64,000 bases of DNA from Dimorphilus gyrociliatus (Eukaryota > Annelida > Polychaeta > Dinophilidae). Within the stretch, counting starts at the first letter, position 1. The number at the start of each line of letters is the position of its first letter. The stretch covers positions 3,280,165 to 3,344,164 of the forward strand of contig CAJFCJ010000005.1 in assembly GCA_904063045.1 (NCBI GenBank), given 5' to 3'. This document shows positions 1 through 11,571 of the stretch, in pieces. The notes under the pieces are model-generated. The model searched no databases and was not told where the DNA came from. It saw nothing but the letters and a program-made list of their open reading frames with translations. Made by a program: the position numbers and the translations under genes.

Positions 1-3000
1 CTATTCCAATTCTTCAACAACTTTACTATCCGAACAACTTAAATTATGCTTTAACAGAGTGAATTATGATAGAATAACAATATTACCAAATTTCCATTCA
101 ACACCATATACATTTTATAAATTTGACGAAATCAACTTATGCATGTTTGAAACAATAGCTGAAATGACTTTAAAGTTATTACCGGAAGAAATTGATATTC
201 AAATTAAGAGTGTAGCTGAAGAGAATATAACTTTAGCCGTTATGTCTTCGTCACTTTATGGTCTTGTTTATCAACAGGATAAGTTTAAAAAATTAAATCA
301 TTGCGTTCCCAAAAAATCTTCTATATTCAACATAATTAAGGGATCAATTACAAAGCAGAAAGCGGATGTTATTGCTAATATATCTAACAAACAAAATTTG
401 ATTTCAACGCCTATTTCTAAGAAGTTAATAAAGAGGACAAAAGAATTAAAAAACCGTCTGATAAATCATCAAAATGGTTGTTATAATTTTCATAAAAAGC
501 ATGAAGTACTATTAACAAAAGGATTTGGTTTAAACTGCAAGTTTATATTCCATTCCGCTTTGAAACAGTACTCGGGTAAAGGGGATGAAAAGGTAAGATC
601 TCTACGAGAATCTTTCAATTTTGATGTAAGAAAGAAACTCTATCTATTTCCTTTTTGAACAGAATTTAATAGATCTGCTTGTTTTATGCTTTGATAAAAT
701 GAGATATAAGAATTCAAAGAGTATTTGTTTCCCGTCATTTTTCGAAGATGATTTAAACTATCCACCGGAAGTGGTTGCAAGATGTATAGAAGAAATAGGT
801 TCAAGTTATGGTAAGGAAATGGGTCTTGAAAATATAACGCTTGTAATCTCAAATATTGATATTTTTGAGGTACGTAGTTCTGAAATAAGAAACTAATTGA
901 TCATTTAATACTAACTATTAGTTATTTAATTAGAAATTTGAGGATTACTTTTACGGTAAACCTTGGAAATATGAATCTGGAAAGTTTAAACTTTATGGAA
1001 ATATACAAATTAATTTGTCTACTAAAACTCTATCAGACACAAAAGCTCAAGCTATAATATGTCCAATTGAATCCTCTCTAGCTCTGGGTGATAATCCCAT
1101 AACCAAAGATCTTGTAGAAAAATATAGTCATTTACAAGATAAAATCAATAAAATAGCCTGTAATGGTGACGTATTTTCCTATAGATTTAATGAAATGAAT
1201 AATACATTATTAATCTTTTGTAAAATTACAAATGGAGGCATAAAAAATCAAATTTTTAAAACTTTATCATATGTTGATGAATTAAATATCAGTTCAATCG
1301 CAATTCCAACAATCAAAGGTTATAATATATTTAAATACGTTTGCTGGACAAACTTTTTAACTTGATTTTTAATTTTTCTTCTCTTTTCTTTATATAGAAA
1401 ACTTTCAAATTAGTTTGTCAGAGTATGAAATATTTTTAATGATTATTGAATCGTACTTTTATGGAATAAAACCTAAAAATCTTCGAAATATTACAATATT
1501 TATGAAAGAAAATGAAAGAAACATTTATAAAGATACTCTTTTAAAAAAGTGTAGTACGTGTTATTATGTAATAATTTAATTGCTTAAATATTAATGTAGT
1601 TCTATTATAGATAATCTAAATTACGTAAATATTTCTGGTTTTAAACAATCGAATATAGTAAAAGCATTTCATGATTTTACATCTGGATTAGAATCTCTTG
1701 TTACTGCATCATCGATGAATTTACCTTACAAATACGATTCCCTTAACGTTAGTTGAATATTGAATGAATAAATTTGCATATTTAATTAATATTTTAATTT
1801 TATTTCAATTAGCCAATCATTAAATCTACTTGCGTATTTTTTCCTGACATAATAACTCAAGTTTATGGAAACGAATTATTCTTTTTTGGCTTTGAAAAGA
1901 GTGTTAAAAACTTAAAAAAGTCTCTTGACTGTATTATTAAACATCACGAACAGAAGAGAATACAAAAAGAACATAGGAATTTATTGCAAGATTGCGTAAC
2001 TATCTAACATTAATAAGTATTTATATTTCCTTAATATTTACTTTAAATGAATAGGTTCAATGGAAATATTTAAAAGATTCAATATGGATAGATTTTTCTC
2101 CGCAAGATAATATTTTAATTGAACGAAACTATTCAGAATATTTGGCGAATAATTATAATAAATGTAAATTTGGAAATGATAAATCAGAGATAAGTATCTT
2201 CTTCCAGTGTAATGAAAATCATTTATGTACAATATTTTATGGGAAAAGCGTAAATTATCCAATAAAACGTCATGATAAAGGTAAATCAATAAAAAATTAT
2301 GACGATAAATAATCATATATATTAATTTTTAGCAAGTCTTTTACCATTTACCTGGCAAAATCCTAAAAGTGAAGAATTCTCAATTTATTCAATTGATCCT
2401 TGTTCTGAAGAGTATTCTACAGTTGTCCGTTATTTAGATAAAACTGCTCAATCAAGTTATAAAAGCGTAATTAAGGTCTAATATATATATATATATATAT
2501 ATATCTGTTGTCGACGGAGCGAAGTTGATTAATAAACGCCCTCTTTCTTGTTTTATAGATAGAAAAAATTCAAAATCCTCCTCTCTATAAAAAATATCAA
2601 ACATATAAACAATCAGTAATAAAACGAATTGGTAATCCAGACTTTGATATTGAAACCTACCCCGTTTGGCACGGAACGTCAAAATCATCAATAGATGCTA
2701 TTTGTAAAGGTCATTTTGATAGAAATTTTGCTGGTAAACACGGTATATATCATAATTTTATACAAGTCTTAAAATGTAAGTGTCCTTATCTTTATCAGCT
2801 GTTCGATTTGGAATTGGTTCATATTTCGCAAAAAATGCTAGCTATCCAATAAATAATGGATACGCTTCTAGAGATGAGCAAGGTCAAAAAAGATTATTTT
2901 TATGTCGTATTATAACTGGAAAATATTGCAAAGGTTCCGACAAAATGCCCATACCGAAAGTTAAAAATAAACCTTCAGAGAATTTCGATTCAACAGTGAA

Positions 3001-3079
3001 TAACGTTGAATTTCCAACCATTTATGTTATTTTTCACGACGATGCAGCTTATCCTGAATATTTAGTAACTTTAATATAG
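1..3079 (+). CDS. PARP14-like mono-ADP-ribosyltransferase, 5' truncated by window edge
   Basis: This gene encodes a multi-domain ADP-ribosyltransferase, and the reading frame is open to base 1, so the 5' part lies outside the window. Exons read by eye are <1-592, 663-869, 934-1318, 1398-1553, 1611-1748, about 1813-2000, about 2055-2280, about 2333-2476, about 2560-2741 and 2799-3079, nearly all with GT-AG ends and matching phases. Domain order is macro domain (about 300-870, with the ADVIANIS strand), a second degenerate macro domain (about 940-1550), WWE domain (starting QWKYLKDSIWIDF, about 2055-2280), then the PARP catalytic domain (NPPLYKKYQ, YPVWHGT, GIGSYFAKNASY, AAYPEYLVTLI). His of HGT and Tyr of SYFAK supply the NAD-binding H-Y pair; the third triad position looks hydrophobic, as in PARP10/14/15, so mono-ADP-ribosylation is inferred. 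It resembles the complete gene at 4441-10950, most likely by tandem duplication. Confidence 0.85.
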
Positions 3080-3308
3080 CAATTTACAAGTACCATTAAG
3101 CTTATTTTCAACTATTGATATATTTATTATACTATGAAGCTATGCCTAATGATTAACACTGAATAACGAAGTTTCAAAACTCGGTTGTTCTTTGCTAAAT
3201 ACATTAATTTTATATATTAATATTTTAGCTTAATAAAAAGTATTCGAACTTTCTTAATTAATAGAAATAGCAACACGCATTTTTAAACAAACTATTCTAA
3301 TTTACAAT

Positions 3309-4233
3309 TTATTGAGCAGCAATCGTTAGAACATATTCTGGTAAAGCCCCAAAATCATTAAAAACAACATAAATTTCCGGATTTTCAAGATTATCAACTA
3401 CAGTCTCATATCTGCTTAATGGAAACGACATGGGATTAATTAAAGGGCTCTTCAAATGTGGTTCTCCCAAACATGAAGAACCTTGGACGATACGACACAT
3501 AATTAATTTTTTATAGTTGTTTGACCCTCGCCGAGATAAACGGTCGTTTAAGGCATAACTTACATGTCTAGCGAAATATGTTCCCATACCAAATCTGTTG
3601 CCTGAAATAGAATATTTAATTGAAAATATTTTCTATTTTCATCATAAGCATCAATAAATATAACCATTTCTCCCTTGGTAACTTCTGTTAAAATGGTCGC
3701 GACATATTTCTTCAACAGAGTTTTCATCTGTACCGTGCCAGACAGGACGAACTTCTACATTTCTGTTATTATATCTCTTTTCAATGTTCTTTTTATAAGA
3801 TTCATAAAGATCCTTTAACAAGATATTTTTTATTCTCTCAATCTGCAAAATGAATAGAATACTTAGTTCGAAACCTTTTTATTATTAAAGTGTTTACCAT
3901 AACAATTCTGTATTGGCTATTATCTCCGAGAGATCTAAAAAATAACGTTTCAACTGATTTGTATTCATCTGACCAACTGCAAACTTTGTCAAGTACTGTT
4001 TCTGCTTGAACCTCTTTTATATTGTAGAAATTTTCAGGAGTGTTTTCATTGCTCAAAGATGTAAACCAATCGCCATAATCATTCTCTGGTTGCATTATAA
4101 GCGGCTTTTCATCATTGCCATAATACATAACCTGTGAGTATAAATGAATATAGAAAATTGTATTAATTGATGTTATTATAAATATATGTTGAAATAGGAT
4201 AAAAATTATTAAAAAATACAATAACCTTTTCAT
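3309..4233 (-). CDS. short PARP catalytic-domain protein (probable mono-ART)
   Basis: This minus-strand gene carries only a PARP catalytic domain. The C-terminal exon (3309-3601) has MGTYFARHVSYAL and ends in GALPEYVLTIAAQ. The middle exon (3651-3843) has IERIKN and RPVWHGT. The first exon carries a pre-catalytic segment with no recognisable macro or WWE domain. Introns at about 3602-3655 and 3844-3896 keep the frame. The start is uncertain. The frame is open back to an ATG at 4233, which adds a very hydrophobic N-terminus (MKRLLYFLIIFILF), but a consensus splice acceptor (ACTCACAG) lies just before an in-frame ATG at 4128, so the hydrophobic stretch may be intron or UTR. The catalytic His and Tyr are present and the third triad residue is hydrophobic. 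It sits head-to-head with the large PARP gene, 207 bases away. Confidence 0.75.
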
Positions 4234-4440
4234 ATGGTTTGCGCATGCGCACTTCGATCGCTATTTTTTATTTACAGAGAAGTAAATATAATAAATATAT
4301 CATTAATATTTTTCGTTATAAATTAAAAGACAAAATTTTATAATTTAAAAAAATTTTTTACAAGAATTTTGTTAAAGTTATTTTCGTACAAATTCAAAGA
4401 ATTTTCCGATGACTTGTAACTCTAAGCGAAAGTAGGAATA
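4234..4440. promoter_or_regulatory. shared divergent promoter of two PARP genes
   Basis: This 207-base AT-rich interval separates the starts of two PARP genes that run in opposite directions. It contains a short GC-rich palindromic patch near 4240-4256 (CGCATGCGC) in otherwise AT-rich sequence. Co-regulation of the two genes from this segment is an inference from geometry. No initiator or TATA box can be assigned with certainty. Confidence 0.4.
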
Positions 4441-7400
4441 ATGTCAACGGAAATGTCCCTTGTACGTCTAAATTTAGAAGATAGTTTGGATATTAAAGAA
4501 GATAAACTCTTGTCTTTTCTGAATAATAATCTATGTAACTATGTGGATAAAATTATAGACTGTGTTGAACCATTGAGTTCAACTATTCTTTTGAAACTTG
4601 ACCGTAATTCTAGTAAGTATCATACGTAAAAATTTAGCAAATCTTTTTACTATTTGTAATTAATACATTAACTGATATTTTTAATATAAAGGCAAAAAAC
4701 TTTTATCTCTTTTTTCATTTTTTCGGTTTCGGTTTCCGTTTCGGTTTATTAGTATTATCTGCTAGCAATGTGTACCGATAAATTATACCATAAAGGTATA
4801 AAAATACAATACATACATATATGATTTTAGATTTAGAGAAACTATTACGACCAAACGAACATATTTTATTGAAAACACCTGATGAAAGAACAATTAAAGT
4901 ATTAGATGCTTCCCTTCTAAAACCAGGTTCGAATTGGGAAAGACACTTTGATCCCCAAATGAAGGAGGCTGGTAAAAAACGTTCATTTATTATATATTTA
5001 ATTGTTTCTTATCATTAGACAATCATATTGTAGATATCAAAACTACTGACATGAAGATACAAGATAATGTAAATAAACGCAGTGATTCAAACTACGATTC
5101 ATCAATGGGAGAAAATATAAATGGTATTGTTCTAATAACAACCTTAAATATTGCGATCTATTATTATAAAACATAATTTTCAGAGAAAGCTATTCATATT
5201 GAAATTAAACCTAAAAAGGATGAGAAACTTGATCTTAATCTTGTTTCTTCGTATGTCAAGTCAAGATTTACTTTTGAAGGGGAATATAACATAAAAACAG
5301 TTGAAGATTCGATTATATTACTTTGTGATTCGCTGAAAGGTATTTAAACTTGTTCTATAAAATTACTCGTCTTTAAAAGTAAATTAATAACGTTATAGAT
5401 TCCAAAACTATACTTAAAAACTGTACCAAAGATACGGTTATTTATGGAACAGATGTTATAGTTGTTGAAACAGACAACACCTTCGTATATGTAGAATGGG
5501 AGTCTGAGGAAAATATTACCGATTTAGAAATAATTTTGATATTTGGAGTACCAAAAGACATAGAAAAAGGAAGTAAGAACTTCGGTATTAAAGAGATCTA
5601 CTTTTTGAATGAAAAGCAAGCTGTAATAGAATTTGAAAAAGCTAAATGTATTTAATTAAATATTCGATAAATTCAAAGATTACTAATACTTATCTGTATT
5701 CCTATAAAGTTGCTAAAAACTGCATAGGAAAAGGAGATATTGAATCAGATGGTACCAAATTTAAAGTATTCACACCTGGTCGGATAAATCTAATAAAAGA
5801 TTGCCTTGCAAGAACAATACAAGTTATAGATTTATCAGATGAAATGTCAAAGCGCATCAAAAGCATTCTAAAGTTATGCTGTTCCGAAATCGTTGCTGAG
5901 GAGTGTCTTTACAATATTGAAGGACAAGAATGCTACGTTATTCTGAGTGATGAAAAAGGTAAACTTATCTCATTTTTAATAAAAACGTTCTAGTTCAGAC
6001 AACTTTCTAGATGCTTCATTGGTTTTGGAAAATTATCCAAAGGGAAAAGAATTCACTTTTCAAAAACTAAATTTGGAAGCTTATTTAAAATACTTGCTTA
6101 AGACGAGCCAGACAAACATTCTATCTAAAGATGATTCTATTAAAAATAATAACAGTTCAAATGAGACAAATGCCTTAACAAGCAATGGCAATAATACTCA
6201 GCAAAATAAGGACACTGATAAGGATAAATGTTTTGAAGATGGAAATAGTTCCGATGATAATTGTGAGAGTAGGGATGATAGCAATGATAAGAATAGTTAT
6301 TCTGATTGTTACGAAAATACTCACTCTGAAAACAGTGACACTAATAATAGTGATTTTGAACAAGAAATAGTATTAGATCATTGTAAAGATACAAAAAGTT
6401 TGTTCTCGATATTCAATTTATTTTAACCTTAATAACTTACTTTTTCATTGAAGATACAGTAACATTAATTGCTTTTCTTCAAAACGATCAAGTACTTGAA
6501 GAAAAGAATTATAGAGAAATATTTACAAACCCTGACAAGTCTGGTGGGAGTGAACCTTTGGATATAATCGTCAAAAATTCATACGCAACTTTAACATACA
6601 AGTCATTAGAAAGTAAAAAATACTGTTTCAGTATAAAAAAAACATATTAATAATTTTCAATAACAGCTTCAATGAAAGTCCTTAAACAATGTTTTGAAGG
6701 CATCTTTTACAACAATAATCGGATATTTGTTACTGAAGAAGATAATCGTTTCATATGCATCAAGTGTATATCGGATAAAAAAGTATCAGATCTCGATTTT
6801 CAATTATGCTCTTCAATTCCTAGGAATGAGGCAGGTGAAAATTATGGTGTTGCAAACAAATATCTTCTAAATAAAGATTCTCGTTTAATCGAATATGAAA
6901 AATCAGAATGTAAGTATCAAAATAGATAAAATAACACAAGTATTATATCTATTTCCTATTCGATACAGATGCTAAACAATTTATTAAAAATGGATATTTG
7001 GAAAAGAAAGATATAGTGTTTAAAGTATACACACCAGGATTTATTAATTTATCTCATGCTTTTCTAAATCGTACACTTCAATTACAAGATTTAACTGAAG
7101 ATGACGCAAGTTTTGATAAAATTGATGGTATTTTGAAGATTAATAATAATGAAATAAGATTGATAGATTTTTTATATTATCCAAAAATTAAACTTGGATT
7201 TCTAACTTTTGAGAATCCTGAACGTAAGTGATATTGTGATACATATATAACAAAGTTTTATAGCAAAGTTTAGTTTCTTTCTAATTTTAGATGTTAAATA
7301 CTTGCTAAAGGTTAAAAGTATAACTTTTTCCCATGTAACTTATAACTTTCAAGAGCTGGACTTTAAGACATATCTACGTTGTAAATTTGACCAAGATAAA

Positions 7401-10400
7401 CAAGAGTTAGACACTCTCAGGAAAATGAATAAGATTTTATCACATGGAAGCATTTCGTTGCCACCCGACTTTAAAATGAAATCTGTTTTTATTTATTTTC
7501 TTAAGCAGTCAAAAAAATGGATGAACGAATTATCTAATTATATGATAGAGAAGAGTGCAAAAGTTTCGGTGGAAGAAGATGCTAAAGAACTAACTGTTTG
7601 TTTTCACAGCAATAATGACACAAATGTAGAGCTACGCAATTGGAATTTCAGATCTAAAAAGAGTATAGATTCATTTTTGAATAAGAATTTAGAATTTCAA
7701 GAAGTCTCCATAGGGAAGAAGTCTAATATAAAATTCAACGAATTCAAGGATACTGACGATATTATTTATAAATGGAAACCATCATGTGTTACTATAGTAG
7801 GAACAAAAGCTTCCGTAAAGAGAGCCGTTGACCTTATTCGCATCAGAGCAATGGATACAATAACTATAGACTTGCAAACTGAGTTATTTAAAGAATATTT
7901 AGAAAATGCGAAGACTATATCAAAATTAAAAGAGAAGCATGAAAGAGTTACTTTTAATATGGCAAAAGAGTTAAAAATAATTGTTAAAGGCCCTGAAAAC
8001 ATTCTTAAAAATGTAAAAATGGAAATACTTCAAGATATTGTCAACACAAGTGAAGAAACTGTGAAATTTTCTCCGAAGATAATAAAAATATGGAAGAACG
8101 AAATTAAGTTTAAAGAAGATGTTAAAAGCCTTATTAAATCAAGGTCAAATATTGTAGTTGTTTTCGAATGGATTGATTTGAATACGATCAAATTTATTTC
8201 TAATTCTGAAGCAGATTTACTACTAATTGCTAAAGAGTTAAAAACTAGTCTTCAAACAAGTTCAATTGATATTGACAATCATAGAAGTCAATTATTAAAG
8301 AGCAATGAGTGGAAAACTTTTTATGAAAACTTGAAAAAGGAATGTAGACAAACTTTCTATATAAGAACTGAGAATAACAAAATCAACATAGGGGCTGTCA
8401 AATGTATCGATTTCGTAAGCAGAAGGATGAACACATTTTTTCAAGTCAATGAAAAGGCAAAAATAAAGATACAAATAACTGACAGCGATATGTTTCATCT
8501 TAAGAATGGTCTAAAGCCAAAATTACTGGAATGTATAAAAGTAGGATGTTTTTTTGAGGATTCTTCTATCATTGCAAACTGTAGGAAATCTGAAGAGAAT
8601 GCACTTGAAACGAAGATAAAAGCCTTTCTAAAAGATAATATTTTCTCCGAGATCATCGAGTTTACCAGAAAGAATGATATCTTTGTATTGAAATTTGATA
8701 ATATAAAATCTAAAATTATCAGGATGATTGGTCAATCTGAAAAAGTCTTTTTCAAAACCATTTCAGTTCCATCCAACGTTAAGACAAATATATCAATATT
8801 ACACATAGTCGAAGGAAAACTATCTGATCAAAATACTGATGTTTTTTTAAATACTATTTCCGAAAAGTTTGACCTTAGAATTGGAGTAGTCTCAAGATCT
8901 CTTCTTGAAACTGCGGGCTCTAGTTTACAAGAGGAATGCCAAAGTAAATATCCAAACGGAGTTGCAGCAGGCGAAGTTGCAGTAACTGGTGGACATGATC
9001 TTAAATGTAAATATATTCTGCACCGAACTCTTGCTAAGAATCCACCTAACAATAATGATCAGGTTAGCATATATTTAAATTTAATAATCTTAAATTCTAC
9101 TGTAAAAGTAAAAACAATCTTTTATTGAAATAGCCAATCATTGAATATCTAAAAGATTGCCTAAACAAAGTATCATCACTTAGTAATGTCAAATCTGTAT
9201 CAATGCCGGCTATTGGAACAGGAAAATTAGGCTATAGTCCTGAGTTAGTTGCGAGAAGCATTCAAACGATAGCCAATACAACAGGTGTTAAAATTGGATT
9301 ACAGAGAATAAATGTTGTCATTTACCCAGGCGAAAGCAACATATTATCAGTAAGAAACTTAAATAATATGTAACTTACACTGCAGTACCTTTTGTGTTGA
9401 ATTTTCTGTAGTCTTTCCAAAAAGTATTCAAGTCTGCACCAAACAATACAGGAAATCGTAAGTTTACCTTTTAGTTTAATAATCGTAAATAACACAGATG
9501 AAAATAAACAGCAAATAGTATAAATATCCAATGTAGCAGTCTCAGTTTATCCAATGTAAAAAAAGGAGTTACTGAGTTTAGGAGCAAAGTTTCGGAATTT
9601 TATGAAACCTCTACTATAAAAAGTTCTTTTAAATTGAATTCATCCGAGGTAGGTATACGCTGAACATATATATATATATTCCTAACTTCAATATACATAA
9701 GTTAAAATATTAAATAGGGAAAAGAACTGGAAAAATTAACCGAATTTGGAGCACACATTGAAATTTCTGATTCCAAAGAAATTATAGTTTCTGGTTTAAA
9801 GTCAGGCGTTTCCTCGTTAAAATACAAAATTAAAAGTAAACTAGAAAATTTTGAAGAAAGGAGGAAAACTCAGCAACTTCGAAAAATCGTTCAAGTAAAT
9901 AAGATTAATAAAACTAAAAATTTCAATGTTTAAATGTTTAATTATTAATTTTTTTTTGCTAGTTTCAATGGCAGTTTGATATAAATGGAAAATATAAAGA
10001 TTTTGCAGATGATAGAAATATTGAAGTTGAAACACATTATCAAAGATTTTTACAGCAGCCTAGTGAAGATACAATGACTATTCGGTCAAGGAAAACAAAA
10101 ATGAAATATACTATACACTTCCAGCAAAACGAATCGCACTATCAACTTGACGAATCAAATAATAAAATTAAACTAAAAAGAATTGACAAAAGTAAGTGAG
10201 ATTTAATTTTTATCTCTTTATATTTATGTCGTCAAATAGAATCGAGAAATGAATATCCAAAAACTTGGAGTGAATCTGAAAAAGAAATGGAACGAATGGT
10301 TGAAGTTGATCAAAACACAACCGAATACGCGACAGTCGTCAACCATCTAAGCTCGGGAAGGTCAAATTACACAAGAATTTTAAAGGTTCAGGCTTTTCTG

Positions 10401-10950
10401 TTTTTATTTAGATTGTTATATAAATGTAGAAGTTTTGATTTTAATTAGATTGAAAGAGTGCAAAATCCTACTTTATATAAACAATATCAACTGTACAAGA
10501 ACAAGCTTTCTAAAGATATTAATAGAGATGCAGAATTTTATCCTGCTTGGCATGGTACAGATTCTGCAACAGTTAAAAGTATCGTGAAAGGAAATTTTGA
10601 TAGAAGTTTCGCTGGGAGACATGGTTCGTTTCTTGAATAATATATAATGTCTAAATTGTGATATTAATCTCTTTTGTCCAATACATTTAGCTGTGGCTTA
10701 TGGTCAAGGAGTTTATTTCGCTCGGAATGCGAGCTATTCTTTACAAGGCTTTTCAAAGCCGGATCAGTCGGGTATAAGGAAATTAATTCTTTGTAGAATA
10801 GTTGTTGGAAATTATTGCCCAGGCAATTCTAGTATGAAAACTCCGGGACCAAATTACAATTCAACAGTTGATAACGTCAACAATCCTTCAATGTTCGTCG
10901 TTTATAATGATAGTGCAGCATACCCAGAATATGTTATATCTTTACAATAA
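4441..10950 (+). CDS. PARP14-like protein: RRM/KH-like repeats, macro, WWE, PARP catalytic
   Basis: This is a complete multi-exon gene for a very large ADP-ribosyltransferase. Early exons are 4441-4612, 4831-4971, 5019-5123, 5184-5339 and 5399-5646. The N-terminal third (4441-7230) encodes RRM-like modules, some duplicated: FKVFTPGRINL near 5760 and FKVYTPGFINL near 7018 start two related units. A Ser/Asn/Asp-rich linker lies at 6120-6400. The 7302-8790 exon looks like tandem KH-like folds, as in vertebrate PARP14. A single macro domain follows (about 8800-9350: GVVSRSLLETAG, then PAIGTGKLGYSPELVA after an intron), then WWE (9960-10190, QWQFDINGKYKDF) and the PARP catalytic domain (10449-10950: YPAWHGT, GQGVYFARNASYSL, AAYPEYVISLQ). 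Triad His and Tyr are present and Glu is absent, so mono-ADP-ribosylation is inferred. PARP14-type proteins act in interferon and antiviral signalling in vertebrates; that role here is only an analogy. Confidence 0.88.
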
Positions 10951-11360
10951 ACTATTATGTTTAACTGTAATAAAGGAATGCTATGATCGACGAAAATTTA
11001 ATAAAATACATGATAAGATATTGAAGAAATTGCGAAAACAATTGTTTCTATTTTAATTATTATTAGTTGTATTAGTTAGAAAACAGGCTTAGCACTGTTG
11101 ACGTTCTTTTAAGAATTAGATATTGATAATTATGTAATAGTATGTCATTATTAAATATTATTTATAGCATAAGAGAACAAATATAATTATCCCTTTGTTG
11201 TTATTTTGTTGTTTTTTAAATCTATACTTATTCATTTTAAAATACCTTTTTATAGACAATATTATAAAAAATAGGCTATGAGAGATCATAATTTATCAAT
11301 TAATTTAAATATTGAGATTATCATTAGAGATAGGTTATAATATCTATAATATTTAAGAAT
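10951..11360. other. intergenic, AT-rich
   Basis: This gap between the PARP gene and the P5B ATPase region holds the 3' UTR of the PARP gene, with AATAAA-like signals near 10969 and 11000. It has no convincing gene on either strand. Confidence 0.6.
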
Positions 11361-11571
11361 AACAGCATTATTCTAAATTCAATTGGTACAACATCTGTTT
11401 ATTGGAAAGGGCCCTTTGCTGCTAAATCCGCCACTTGGCGCGAAATCATTTTACCAGTTTTCACTGCATGTAAACTGGATCGTTATTTTATGCCATGGTT
11501 GTATGTAGTATGTTCTATCGAATACTTATTCAACATTTATCTCATCTTTTCGGATAAAACGTCTAATATGG
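11361..11571 (+). other. open, less AT-rich stretch upstream of the P5B ATPase (possible 5' exon)
   Basis: About 70 codons are open here in a frame that joins, through a good donor (ATGG|GTAAAT at 11571), to the first clear exon of the P5B ATPase. In-frame ATGs occur at 11490 and 11568. Base composition (GGGCCC, TTGGCGCG) differs from the surrounding DNA. I do not recognise the encoded peptide in P5B ATPases, so this could be promoter and 5' UTR, an N-terminal extension, or the remnant of another gene. Confidence 0.35.

Noticed and set aside
6175-6370. Isoleucine-rich frames on both strands in the PARP14-like gene
   Set aside because: Shadows of the Asp/Asn/Ser-rich linker in other frames.
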